Below are positions 42,117-51,126 of a stretch of DNA of 64,000 nucleotides, piece after piece; position 1 is the first letter of the stretch; every line of letters begins with the position of its first letter. A model generated the notes under the pieces. The model did no database searches. It was given only the letters and a program-made list of their open reading frames with translations, and was not told the DNA's origin. Source of the DNA: Bin87 sp965220095 (lineage in GTDB: Bacteria > Chloroflexota > Dehalococcoidia > Lucifugimonadales > UBA3495); the NCBI GenBank assembly GCA_965220095.1, contig OZ244805.1, forward strand, positions 3,162,001 through 3,226,000, read 5' to 3'. The position numbers were made by a program, and so were the translations under genes.

Positions 42117-43574
42117 CTAGCCCATCACTCCGACCCGAACGCTGCGAAAACGGGCCGGGCTGGCGCCGTGGCTGGTGTGGGCAATCTGTCCTGGCTGTCC
42201 CTTCCCGCACCGTGGGGTTCCCCAAAGTTGCCAGCTTTCAGGGCCGCAGATTGCGTCGCAGCTTTGCCAGAACTCCGGGGTGATTCCCGTATAGGTGCAA
42301 TTGCGCAGCAGGCGACCCAGCTTGCCGTGCCTGATTTCCCGGCCCACCTCGGTGCCGAACTGGAAATTGTAGCGGCGGTCGTCGATTGACCATGAACGAT
42401 TGGTCTCCAGGTAGATGCCGTCGTCCGTGTCAGCAATCAGGTCGTCAAGCGCCCAGTCACCCGGCAAGAGGCTTACGTTGGTCATGCGGATCAGCGGTAT
42501 GCGATTCCACGATGCAGCGCGCATACAACCGTTGGAGGGCAACCCCAGCCGGGTGGCCGACTCTCGCGACATCAGGTAGCCCACGAATTCCCCGTTGCGG
42601 ATGATGTCGGTGGATTGGGCCGGCAGACCCTCGTCATCCCAGCCGAACGTGCCCAGCCCGGTGGGACTGGTGCTGTCTCCGGTGATATTCACCTGCTCGG
42701 AACCATATCGGAAACCGTGCAGCAGGTCGGGTGTCAAAAATGATGTGCCCGCAAATGCCGCCTCGTCACCCAACGCTCGGTCCAGCTCGACCGCGTGGCC
42801 GCAGGATTCGTGGATTTGCAACGCCAACTGGCTGCTGTCAATGATGAGGTCGGTCGTGATTCCGGTGGGACAGGGTTCGGCGGTAAGTAATTCGGCAGCC
42901 TCTTCAGCGGTGCGCCGTGCGTTACCGGGCAAGTCCATCGCGACGATAAACTCCCAGCCGGCACAACCCTGCTGCCGTCCGTGAGATTGCGGATAAGAAC
43001 GGCGCTGAATCTCGCCATCGCCAACTGCGGTTGCCTGGATTCCGCCGCCGGCCTCGTGGATGGTTTGGGTAACCAGGGCTCCTTCGGTGTTGGCGAAGGT
43101 GCGATCTTCCCTGATGAATATCAGGTTGGCCATCCGGGAACTGACCTGCTCGACGGCAGCCATCTCGCTGTCGGCGGCGAGCAACAACCGGAGCTTGTCA
43201 TCCAACGCTATGGTGGCCGGGTCGATGCTCACCGGCGTCGTGTAATCGCCGCGACTGCTCACCGGTGTACCCAGCACTTCGGCCACCCGCCGACTTGTGC
43301 CGTTGTGGCGAGCAGACGCACGGGCGATTTGTACCGCCTGGCCGGCGGCGCGATCGGCGGCGACGACCGTGAGGTCCCGCGTGGACGCGAATCCCCACGA
43401 CCCGTCAAACAGCGCGCGAATCCCGAGGCCCACTGACTCGTCGGACGATAGGGTTTCCACCACGCCGTTGCGCACTACGATTCGCTCTTCCCGGTTATGG
43501 ACGATGCGAACATCCGCGTATTGCGCCCCACGGCTACGCGCCGAATCCAGGGCTGACGCGATAATCTCGTCCAT
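42117..43574 (-). CDS. TldD-family zinc metalloprotease
   Basis: 485-aa catalytic subunit. The zinc motif HExxxH is present as 'IHESCGHAVELD' near residues 254-265. Other marks are 'RNGVVETLSSDESVGLGIR', 'GWDDEGLPAQSTDIIRNGEFVGYLMSRESA', 'NGCMRAASWNRIPLIRMTNVSLLPGD', 'GIYLETNRSWSIDDRRYNFQFG' and 'CGKGQPGQIAHTSHGASPARF'. It pairs with the downstream PmbA-like gene. Initiation at the ATG at 43574. No obvious precursor peptide gene was found beside it. Confidence 0.93.
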   Translation of the reverse strand: MDEIIASALDSARSRGAQYADVRIVHNREERIVVRNGVVETLSSDESVGLGIRALFDGSWGFASTRDLTVVAADRAAGQAVQIARASARHNGTSRRVAEVLGTPVSSRGDYTTPVSIDPATIALDDKLRLLLAADSEMAAVEQVSSRMANLIFIREDRTFANTEGALVTQTIHEAGGGIQATAVGDGEIQRRSYPQSHGRQQGCAGWEFIVAMDLPGNARRTAEEAAELLTAEPCPTGITTDLIIDSSQLALQIHESCGHAVELDRALGDEAAFAGTSFLTPDLLHGFRYGSEQVNITGDSTSPTGLGTFGWDDEGLPAQSTDIIRNGEFVGYLMSRESATRLGLPSNGCMRAASWNRIPLIRMTNVSLLPGDWALDDLIADTDDGIYLETNRSWSIDDRRYNFQFGTEVGREIRHGKLGRLLRNCTYTGITPEFWQSCDAICGPESWQLWGTPRCGKGQPGQIAHTSHGASPARFRSVRVGVMG

Positions 43575-43595
43575 GTCCGACCCGATGGCCTTCGA

Positions 43596-44156
43596 CTAGA
43601 CCGGTAGGAACGGCTCGTCGGAGGCCGGCGGCAGCTGCTCGAAGGCATTGATGTTGAACGCCAGCACCGAGTAGTAGCCCATCAGATTGGTCAGTTCGAT
43701 CAAACCGCGCTCGCCAAACTCCGCCAGTGCAGCGTCGAACGTAGCTTGCGATACCCGCCTCGTGCGGAAAAACTCCCGTCCATAGTTGATTACGGCTGAT
43801 TCTGCGGACGACAACGCCGGTAACTCCTGCTTGTCGCGCAGGGCATCCACGAGTGCATCGCTCAACCCGGCCCGGCGGCCGGCGGCGGCATGGGCGTGCC
43901 AGATGAATTGGCAGTCCAGCTCCCGGGCGGTCGTGATCATCGCCAGCTCAGCCACATTGTCGGCCAACGTGGAACCTTCTGCCCGGAGGTAGGCTCGTAG
44001 CACCTCGCCGCGTTGGGCGATCTCGGGGACGTGCAGCTGCACGGCAATGGGTCCAAACTCGGGTACAGCTCCGCCCCGGGAGGACACGATCGCGTCGAAT
44101 GCAGCGACCTGATCCGTTGGCACCTTGTCACGGGCGGCAATGGGAAAGCGTGGCAT
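43596..44156 (-). CDS. Carboxymuconolactone decarboxylase-like (AhpD-fold) protein
   Basis: 186-aa all-helical protein. The CMD core is 'AELAMITTARELDCQFIWHAHAAAGRRAGL', with one Cys rather than the CxxC of AhpD, so it is not a classic disulfide reductase. C-terminal part 'ALAEFGERGLIELTNLMGYYSVLAFNINAFE' is typical of the longer family members. ATG at 44156 with AGGAG eight bases upstream. It resembles the protein at 52245-52808. It lies between an LLM oxidoreductase and tldD. Function unknown, perhaps a peroxidase-like or decarboxylase activity in the same pathway as the LLM enzymes. Confidence 0.85.
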   Translation of the reverse strand: MPRFPIAARDKVPTDQVAAFDAIVSSRGGAVPEFGPIAVQLHVPEIAQRGEVLRAYLRAEGSTLADNVAELAMITTARELDCQFIWHAHAAAGRRAGLSDALVDALRDKQELPALSSAESAVINYGREFFRTRRVSQATFDAALAEFGERGLIELTNLMGYYSVLAFNINAFEQLPPASDEPFLPV

Positions 44157-44195
44157 AGTCAATTCTCCTGTATAGCAGGGTGGCGTAGGGCGTGT

Positions 44196-45206
44196 TTACT
44201 GGCAGTGCGGGATGACTTCTTCGCCAAAGAGTTGGATGGCGTCCATGATGCGTTCGTGGGGTGGCCCGCCGGAGTGGGCGTGGCGCAACCGCAGCAGGAA
44301 GTAGTCCGCGCCGGTGGCCTCCTGCCAGCGGTGGAAATCATCCACAACTTCCTGAGGCTCACCAATGATGAGGCGGTCGGGCGCCAGGTTGGTCATGTTA
44401 ATTTCGGCTTCGGTCTGGTAGCGGCGGAATTCGTTGAGCCCATTGCGCCAATAGTATTTGTAGGCGTCAATGACCTCCGGCCCGTAGACCCGCTCGGCCT
44501 CGGCGCGGGTGGGAGCAACCCAGGCGTCGCGCATCAGGCACAGCGCCGGTTCCTTGCCGGCGGCTTCGGCGGCCTGTTGGTAGGCGCTGGTTAGGGCAAT
44601 GGTGCTCTCCAGATCGGTGCTGGGTCCCGCGACGAAACCGTCGGCAATGTTGCCGGCCCGCCGCGCTCCAGGCGCTCGGCTGGCGCCGATCCAGAGTCGG
44701 GGCGCCGGATCCGAGTAGGGTCGCGGCGTGATGGTGATGTTCTCCAGGTTGAAGTGTTCGCCGGAGAAATCGAACCGCTCGCCCTTCCAGCACTGGCGAA
44801 TAATCTCAATTTCCTCTTCAAACCTGCTGACGCGCTGCTCGACCGGGACGTCAAAAGTGCGGAAATCCACCGGTTGATACCCAAGGCCAACACCCAGGAT
44901 GAACCTGCCTCGCGACACGATGTCGAGGGTAATAACGTCCTCGGCCATCTTCACCGGATGATGGAGCGGCAGCAGAATTACCGACGTGCCGAGATTGAGC
45001 GTGGTGGTCTGCGCTGCCACCGCCGCTGAGACGATGAGCGGCGATGGCAAAAACCCGTCCCGGTCCTGGTGATGCTCGCCGAAAAAGCAGGAATCGAACC
45101 CGACCGACTCGGCCAGCTTCGCCTCGGCAACCACTTCTTCAACACGCAGCGCCAGCTGCTCCCCGGCGGGAGGGTCGGCGATGGAACTGTAAATCCCAAA
45201 TTTCAT
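44196..45206 (-). CDS. LLM-class flavin-dependent oxidoreductase
   Basis: 336-aa luciferase-like protein. 'MKFGIYSSIADPP' start, 'VGFDSCFFGEHHQDRDGFLPSPLI', 'LNLGTSVILLPLHHPVKMAEDVITLDIVSRGRFILGVGLGYQPVDF' in two blocks and 'PRLWIGASRAPGARRAGNIADGF'. The EHH motif resembles bacterial-luciferase alpha-type active sites. It probably forms an operon with the CMD-like gene (40-bp gap) and follows another LLM gene on the same strand. Substrate unknown. Confidence 0.88.
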   Translation of the reverse strand: MKFGIYSSIADPPAGEQLALRVEEVVAEAKLAESVGFDSCFFGEHHQDRDGFLPSPLIVSAAVAAQTTTLNLGTSVILLPLHHPVKMAEDVITLDIVSRGRFILGVGLGYQPVDFRTFDVPVEQRVSRFEEEIEIIRQCWKGERFDFSGEHFNLENITITPRPYSDPAPRLWIGASRAPGARRAGNIADGFVAGPSTDLESTIALTSAYQQAAEAAGKEPALCLMRDAWVAPTRAEAERVYGPEVIDAYKYYWRNGLNEFRRYQTEAEINMTNLAPDRLIIGEPQEVVDDFHRWQEATGADYFLLRLRHAHSGGPPHERIMDAIQLFGEEVIPHCQ

Positions 45207-45312
45207 CTTGCGTTTCTAACCGTTCCGCTGTGGCATCAAAATTTTCACGATGATAACAGACTCTGCCAAAGGTACTATTCAGTCCATCCGGTGCATCGAT
45301 ACCTGAAACCGG

Positions 45313-46266
45313 CTACCTGAAATGAGGTAGCACCCGGTTGGAGAACAGCTCCATCTGCCTGAAATAGTCCTCGGGGTCGCCGGCCAGGAATCCAAGGATG
45401 AACTCACGTACGCCGGCGTCGATGCGCTCCTGGATGGCCCCGACGCAATCCTCGGCGTTGCCCGTGATGCACAACGCGCGGGCGATGTCCTCGGCGCTGC
45501 GCTCGGGAGTTACATAACGCTGCCCGATGTGGGACACCGCCGTGGCCAGCGCCCGGTCAGGATCAGCGTCGATGGCTGTTGGCTGGTTCAGGCCCCAGTT
45601 GTAATTGCTCAGGTCGCGGCCCGATTGCTTGGCCAGCTCTCTGACGTTTTGATTGGAACGGCGGATCCGGTTCACCGTGAACAGGTAGGGATACCAACCA
45701 TCGCCGTCGATGGCAGCCCGACGCACCGCTGCATCACTCCGTCCGGCAACCCAAATCGGCGGATAAGGTTCCTGCATAGGCTTGGGCAGCAATGTGATGT
45801 CGTCGAAGTTGAAGAATCTGCCGTGATGCGAAACGCTCTCCCCGGTCCACAGTTGTTTCATCACATCCAGCATTTCGTCGGTGCGACGGCCACGGGTGTT
45901 GACCGGTATCTCCAGGGCTTCAAACTCCACCACGGTATCGCGCTGCCCGCTGACCCCGATGCCAAAGTCCAGACGGCCACCGGAGATTTGATCCAGCGTT
46001 GCCACCAGTTTGGCCAGCATCACCGGATGGTACAGCGGGGCAATTACGATGCCCGTGAGCACTCGGATGCGGCTGGTCGCGCCCGCGGCCGCAGCCATCG
46101 CCGGTATGCCCATCATGGTGGGGCGGGGCGGTTTCCCGTCCATAACGTGTTCGCCGATGGCTACACGGTCGAACCCCAGGTCCTCGGCGCGGCGTGCGAA
46201 TTCCCCCACGTTCCAGTAGTTATCAACGCTGAGGTTGCACCCGAACGTGATGGTGTCATTCGGCAT
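45313..46266 (-). CDS. LLM-class flavin/F420-dependent oxidoreductase
   Basis: 317-aa luciferase-like enzyme. 'DLGFDRVAIGEHVMDG', 'SRIRVLTGIVIAPLYHPVMLAKLVATLDQISGGRLDFGIGVSGQRD' in two parts, 'PPIWVAGRSDAAVRRAAIDGDGWYPY'. The start at 46266 is the ATG with AAGGAG upstream; the frame runs back to 46386 through a short duplicated GGGACGGAAAA segment and is not likely to be translated there. It ends close to the next LLM gene. Confidence 0.87.
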   Translation of the reverse strand: MPNDTITFGCNLSVDNYWNVGEFARRAEDLGFDRVAIGEHVMDGKPPRPTMMGIPAMAAAAGATSRIRVLTGIVIAPLYHPVMLAKLVATLDQISGGRLDFGIGVSGQRDTVVEFEALEIPVNTRGRRTDEMLDVMKQLWTGESVSHHGRFFNFDDITLLPKPMQEPYPPIWVAGRSDAAVRRAAIDGDGWYPYLFTVNRIRRSNQNVRELAKQSGRDLSNYNWGLNQPTAIDADPDRALATAVSHIGQRYVTPERSAEDIARALCITGNAEDCVGAIQERIDAGVREFILGFLAGDPEDYFRQMELFSNRVLPHFR

Positions 46267-46322
46267 TGGTACACTCCTTGCCGGGACGGAAAACCGTGCC
46301 GGGACGGAAAAACGTTGGCCCG

Positions 46323-46895
46323 TTATCGGGCCAGCATTTCGTCGGTAATTTCGGCCAGCTGCTCGCCGCTGAGAATGCTGACCCACTTCCGATGCAGCTG
46401 GCCGTCAGCGTTGATGAAGAGGGTTGCCGGCAATCCCAGTACGCCCAGCTCGCGCACCACGGCGGGATCGTCGGTGTATCCCGCCGGGTAGGTAACCGAC
46501 AACTCATTGAGCAGTTTGGTTGCATCGTCCTGGCTGCCAAGGCTGAAGAACTGGCCCAGGTCCACGCCGACTACCAGTGCTCGACCTTCATATTCATCGG
46601 CAAACATCTGGAGTTCGGGCATCTCCGCACGGCACGGCGGACACAGGCCGGCCCAAAAGTTAAGCACTACGGCCTGACCGCGCAGGTCGGACAGCGCCAC
46701 CGCTTCGCCGCCCACTACATCCTGACCCTGATAGAGGTGGATGTTGAAGTCGTACACCGCGTCGGCAGGCTGGTCTGCTGGCATCCCGCCTGAGCAACCC
46801 ACGACTATCGCAAGCAACATCCCAACGGCTACTAACCGGAGCAGACCGGCGCCGGTTTCCTGGGTTAGCAGACGATATGGTGGTTTGTTTAGCAC
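46323..46895 (-). CDS. TlpA-like thiol-disulfide oxidoreductase lipoprotein
   Basis: 190-aa exported thioredoxin-fold protein. The lipobox 'AIVVGC' gives lipidated Cys34. The redox site is Cys85-Pro-Pro-Cys88 in 'VVLNFWAGLCPPCRAEMPELQMF', and cis-Pro lies in 'GLPATLFINADG'. It would reduce disulfides outside the membrane, for example in cytochrome c maturation. GTG start at 46895. Confidence 0.92.
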   Translation of the reverse strand: MLNKPPYRLLTQETGAGLLRLVAVGMLLAIVVGCSGGMPADQPADAVYDFNIHLYQGQDVVGGEAVALSDLRGQAVVLNFWAGLCPPCRAEMPELQMFADEYEGRALVVGVDLGQFFSLGSQDDATKLLNELSVTYPAGYTDDPAVVRELGVLGLPATLFINADGQLHRKWVSILSGEQLAEITDEMLAR

Positions 46896-47075
46896 TCGGT
46901 CAGGTTAACACACGGTGCGGTTCATGTTAAGCGGCCTTCGTGCCAGACAGCCACGCGACCCTGTTTGCCGCCGTTGTGTGCCGGCGTCCCCGATGGTACT
47001 ATCGTGGCCGTTATTCGCCGCCCACCTGGGTTGCCATTTGCGACCCGACAACCGACGTCGTTCGCCGACCGCTGC

Positions 47076-48257
47076 ATGAACTTATTCGGATTGACAACAC
47101 TCTCCGCCACCACCCGTCGGCGATTGGCCCTGGCGGTGTCATTAGTGGTGGTCGTGCTGCTGCTGGCTTTGATGTGGCGGTTCGTATCGGTGCTGGTTCC
47201 ATACGCCCTCAGCGCAATCATCGCCTTTCTGCTTATGCCGCTGGTCAACGCATTAGCGTCAAGGCTCCCCGGCCATCGGAGCAGGCCCCGGGTCGTGCGC
47301 GCGGTAACAGCGGGCCTGGCCACCCTCCTGGTGTTACTTATTTTTGCCGCTGTGATCGCCGTCGCGTTATTCAGGCTGGTTCAGGGTACATCTGCGTTGG
47401 CCGAGCGCCTACCCGAGTTGATTCGAGAGACCCAGCTGGTTCTGACTACCATAGAGCAAACTTATCGTGAGCGCGTTCCAGCAAATATACAGGCCCAGAT
47501 CGACCCGCGCTTGGAAGCGGCTAGCGCAGCCATCATTGCTGCCGCTTCCGATGCTGCCGTACAGGCTTTCGGAATCCTGAAGAGCGGCCTGTCGTTGCTC
47601 GTCGCCCTGGCCGGAGCGCCCATCATCCTGTTTTACCTCCTCTACGATGCGCCTGCCATTGGGCGCGGTATCCGGACGCTATTGCCCAGACCGCTCCAGG
47701 ACGACATCTGCAACATCGCAGGATTGGCCGGTTCCACAGTAATCGCCTATCTCCGTACTCAACTGCTAATGGCGCTGATGGTCGGCGCAGTCATCGGCCT
47801 GGTGTTGTGGGCGATGGGAGTTCCGGGAGCAGTAGTTTTGGGAGCCGCAGCCGGTATGGGCGAGTTGGTTCCGGTTGTGGGCCCGATTTTGGGTTTCGCG
47901 GTGGCCGCCATCGTAGTGCTGGTAACGAACCCCACTCTTCTGCCGGTGGTTGCGGCGGTGTACCTGGCCGTACAGTTGTTGCAAAACACGCTGATAACGC
48001 CGCGCATTCAGGGCCAGGCAACCGGATTGCATCCTTTGGCCATTATGTTCTCCCTGGCGGCCTTGGGTTCGGTCTGGGGATTCTGGGGTGTATTGATCGC
48101 CGTTCCTTTCGCCGCCGCTGCTTATCGAGTATTGACCTACTCCCGCGAAGTTTGGAATTCAGCAAGTTCGCCCGGCCCGGATGACAACGACCACCCCGCC
48201 GGAACAACTGGCACGGCAACGGTGGCCGACGAATTCGGGCCGCTTCCCGACGAATAA
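47076..48257 (+). CDS. AI-2E family transporter (PerM/TqsA-like)
   Basis: 393-aa multi-pass membrane protein. Membrane segments are 'LALAVSLVVVVLLLALMW', 'LSAIIAFLLMPLVNAL', 'LATLLVLLIFAAVIAVALF', then a cytoplasmic domain and a C-terminal set with 'GAVIGLVLWAMGVPGAVVLGAAAGMGELVPVVGPILGF' and 'LVQNTLITPRIQG'-like 'LLQNTLITPRIQG'. Members export autoinducer-2 or other small molecules. The ATG at 47076 is chosen; the frame continues upstream to 46965 without a ribosome site. Confidence 0.88.
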   Translation: MNLFGLTTLSATTRRRLALAVSLVVVVLLLALMWRFVSVLVPYALSAIIAFLLMPLVNALASRLPGHRSRPRVVRAVTAGLATLLVLLIFAAVIAVALFRLVQGTSALAERLPELIRETQLVLTTIEQTYRERVPANIQAQIDPRLEAASAAIIAAASDAAVQAFGILKSGLSLLVALAGAPIILFYLLYDAPAIGRGIRTLLPRPLQDDICNIAGLAGSTVIAYLRTQLLMALMVGAVIGLVLWAMGVPGAVVLGAAAGMGELVPVVGPILGFAVAAIVVLVTNPTLLPVVAAVYLAVQLLQNTLITPRIQGQATGLHPLAIMFSLAALGSVWGFWGVLIAVPFAAAAYRVLTYSREVWNSASSPGPDDNDHPAGTTGTATVADEFGPLPDE

Positions 48258-48349
48258 TACAACCCCGACGCGCGCGGGCGCCGTCGTTAGCGTGTACCGT
48301 CCCGGTGGTGTACAATCGGGGCGTTTACAGCCGCCGGGAGGGAGTTGAA

Positions 48350-49651
48350 ATGCGTATTTTGTTGATTGCCACCAATCGCCACAACCGCGTCATGAGTCGG
48401 ATGCGGGCCCAACCGATTCCCATCGGGCTGGCCTACGTGGCCGGGCACCTGGACCGAACCAGGCACGATGTCAAGGTCTTCGACCTGATGTTCGCCGACA
48501 CAGACTATCTGGACGAGGTAGAACGCGTCGTTACCGACTTCCAACCGGATATGGTTGGCATTTCGATACGAAATCTCAGCAACCATAGCTACATGGATCC
48601 ACAGTGGCAATTGCCCATCACCAAAGGCGTCATCGAGCGTATCCGGTCCATCTCCAATGCGACTGTAGTGTGCGGAGGGCCGGCATTCAGCATAATGCCG
48701 CAGCAGATTTTCGAGTTCGTGCAGCCTGACCTCGGCATCGCCGGCGACGCAGGGGAAACCTTCGCCGAACTCGCCAACCGCGTCGAGATCGGGGAGCCCG
48801 ACTACCGTGGCATGACCGGCGTGTTGTACCGGGAAAACGGCGATATAATCTACAACGGAATGCGGTGTTCTTCCGATTTTGTGAGCCGGCCCAGCCTGGA
48901 CGACCTGGATATGCCGAAATACGCCCAGGCCGGTTTCGGCGTCAGCGTCCTGACCAAGCTGGGCGGCTTTTACTATCCCACCTCGGCGGCCGACCTTCAT
49001 ACCGCCGAAGGAGCCTGGCGGGTAATTCGCCCCATCGACGAAGTTGTGGAAGAGGTGGCCGACGTAACCGGTCGCTACGGGCTCCGCAAGATTTTCTTCG
49101 TGGACAACTGCTTCAACGTGCCCCTGGAGCACGCCAAATCGCTGTGCAACGCTTTGATGGAAGCCGACATCAAGGTGCGGTGGAACACCTGCCTGGCGCC
49201 CTATGCCTGCGACGATGAGCTGATCGGGTTGATGAAGCAGGCCGGTTGCGGCCTGGTGATGATGGGCGGCACCCGCGGCGGCGACCCTCACGAGGGCGAC
49301 AACGATACATCCCGCTACGCCTCCCTGAAAGAGACCACCGAGCTGTGCGAAGCCGGCGACCTGCACTACACCATCTCCCAACAATTCGGCGAGCCTGGCG
49401 AAACCAGGGAATCGGTCGAGCACAAGCTTGAGTTTCTGCGCGGCTTAAAGCCGTCGCTGGCCAACCTTCGGGTGGGCGTCAGCGTTATGCCCGGTACGGA
49501 TGTGGCCGCCCGGTGCCTGGAAGAAGGCATCATCAACGATGAATCTCAGCTGATCGAGCCCACCTTCTATATGGCAGAGTCAGTCCGCCCCTGGCTGGTC
49601 GACTATCTGCGCGATCAGGTAGACGCCAATCCACGCTGGAGCTTGACGTAA
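48350..49651 (+). CDS. B12-binding/radical-SAM-like protein lacking the cluster cysteines
   Basis: 433-aa protein with the layout of B12-binding radical SAM enzymes. The N-terminal cobalamin-like Rossmann part is 'MRAQPIPIGLAYVAGHLD', 'DMVGISIRNLSNHSY', 'VVCGGPAFSIMP'. The barrel part has 'WRVIRPIDEVVEEVADVTGRYGLRKIFFVDNCFN' in two blocks. Where CxxxCxxC should be (about residues 200-215) it reads 'VLTKLGGFYYPTSAADLHT', with no cysteine at all, so no 4Fe-4S cluster of the usual type can form. The frame is intact. GGGAGGGAG precedes the ATG at 48350. It is 19 bp upstream of the DUF1800 gene. Confidence 0.85.
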   Translation: MRILLIATNRHNRVMSRMRAQPIPIGLAYVAGHLDRTRHDVKVFDLMFADTDYLDEVERVVTDFQPDMVGISIRNLSNHSYMDPQWQLPITKGVIERIRSISNATVVCGGPAFSIMPQQIFEFVQPDLGIAGDAGETFAELANRVEIGEPDYRGMTGVLYRENGDIIYNGMRCSSDFVSRPSLDDLDMPKYAQAGFGVSVLTKLGGFYYPTSAADLHTAEGAWRVIRPIDEVVEEVADVTGRYGLRKIFFVDNCFNVPLEHAKSLCNALMEADIKVRWNTCLAPYACDDELIGLMKQAGCGLVMMGGTRGGDPHEGDNDTSRYASLKETTELCEAGDLHYTISQQFGEPGETRESVEHKLEFLRGLKPSLANLRVGVSVMPGTDVAARCLEEGIINDESQLIEPTFYMAESVRPWLVDYLRDQVDANPRWSLT

Positions 49652-49670
49652 AGCCCCTGGGACGGTTGAT

Positions 49671-51110
49671 ATGACCCAAACATCAGGCGCCAACCGGGTC
49701 ACCATCGGCGACGATCTCACACGGCGCATGGCCCATCTGCTGCGCCGTGCCGGGTTCGGACCCACTCGCCAGGAGATCCAGCGCGGAGTCGCGCAGGGCT
49801 ACGAGGCAACGGTTGAGGAACTCCTGCATCCCGAAGCGCAGCCCGACCTGGAGATGGAGGACTTAATCCGCCGGTACCACGTTGACCAAAACAGCTTGAT
49901 GTTGCTGGAGAGCAGCCAGAGTTACTGGATGTACCGCATCATCAACACCCGGCGACCCCTGGAAGAGAAGATGGCCCTGTTCTGGCACGGACTATTCGCG
50001 ACGGCCTACGGCAAGCTGAACCACGCCAAAGCCGTGGTGAACCAGACCCACACTTTCCGCCGGTTCGGTCTGGGCGCATTTTCCCACATCCTGCTGGAAC
50101 TGTCTCGTGACCCGGCGATGATTTTTTGGCTGGACAACAAGGACAACCACAAAGACGCTCCCAACGAAAATTACGGTCGGGAGCTGCTGGAATTGTTCTC
50201 CATGGGCATCGGCAACTACACCGAAGACGATGTGAAGATGGCCGCCCGGGCGTTTACCGGCTGGACCATCGCCAACCCTGATTACATGAGCATCCGCGCC
50301 AGTCGCGATTCTTTCTGGCCCTACGGCAGGATCGACTGGCAATTCCGCTATCGCGAAGACGATCACGATGCCGGCGAGAAAACCTTCCTGGGACAAACGG
50401 GCGCCTTTGGCGGTCAGGATGTCATAGATATCATCGTCCGTCAGCCGGCAACCGCAAGATACATCGCTGGCAAGCTGTACAACTTCTTCGTCGCCGACCA
50501 GCCTGACGAGGCAGCCATCGCGCTGCTGGCCGAAGAGTTCAGCAAAACAAGCGGCGACATCAGGGCCGTGATGCGCTGCCTGTTCCGGTCTGACTTTTTC
50601 GCCTCGGAGTCGGTGCGCCTCGGCCGCGTTAAGAGCCCAGCCGAGCTGGTGGGCGGCACGGCGCGTCTGGCCGGCAGCCACCGCTCGCCGGAGTGGACCA
50701 TTGTTAATTTGGCCATGGACGTCAATTTTATGGGCCAGGAGATTCTGAACCCGCCCACTGTGGAAGGCTGGCACACCGGGGCCGAATGGATCGACACTGG
50801 CAACCTGGTGGAGCGTATCAACGCCGCCGGCATCGGTATGCGCGACCTGTCGCAGCCGGGATTGCGCGCCGTGGTGAATCGGGTGAAGTCGGCTGGCAAT
50901 GTGTTGAACCCCAGACAACTCGTCGACGCCTGCCTCGATGCGGTGGGTATGTTCGAGGTGTCAGCAGCCACGATTGAGAGTCTGGCGGAAATGGCTGCGC
51001 CGTGGGGCGATGTCCGGTTCGACCGCGCCGATACCGTTGGATGCTCCGAAGAACGTGTCATCGAGTTGTTGCAACTCATCGTAGCCTCGCGCGAGTATCA
51101 ACTGGCCTAG
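49671..51110 (+). CDS. DUF1800 family protein
   Basis: 479-aa protein of the DUF1800 family, which in many bacteria is paired with DUF1501. Signatures: 'RRMAHLLRRAGFGPTRQEI', 'EKMALFWHGLFATAYGKLN', 'DPAMIFWLDNKDNHKDAPNENYGRELLELFSMGIGNYTEDDVKMAARAFTGW' (in blocks), 'TFLGQTGAFGGQDVIDIIV' and 'LFRSDFFASE'. No signal peptide was seen, and no DUF1501 gene follows; an NHL protein does. The biochemical role is unknown; the family is often linked with exported or surface-associated systems. Confidence 0.92.
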   Translation: MTQTSGANRVTIGDDLTRRMAHLLRRAGFGPTRQEIQRGVAQGYEATVEELLHPEAQPDLEMEDLIRRYHVDQNSLMLLESSQSYWMYRIINTRRPLEEKMALFWHGLFATAYGKLNHAKAVVNQTHTFRRFGLGAFSHILLELSRDPAMIFWLDNKDNHKDAPNENYGRELLELFSMGIGNYTEDDVKMAARAFTGWTIANPDYMSIRASRDSFWPYGRIDWQFRYREDDHDAGEKTFLGQTGAFGGQDVIDIIVRQPATARYIAGKLYNFFVADQPDEAAIALLAEEFSKTSGDIRAVMRCLFRSDFFASESVRLGRVKSPAELVGGTARLAGSHRSPEWTIVNLAMDVNFMGQEILNPPTVEGWHTGAEWIDTGNLVERINAAGIGMRDLSQPGLRAVVNRVKSAGNVLNPRQLVDACLDAVGMFEVSAATIESLAEMAAPWGDVRFDRADTVGCSEERVIELLQLIVASREYQLA

Positions 51111-51126
51111 TGATCCAGCGCCTGCC

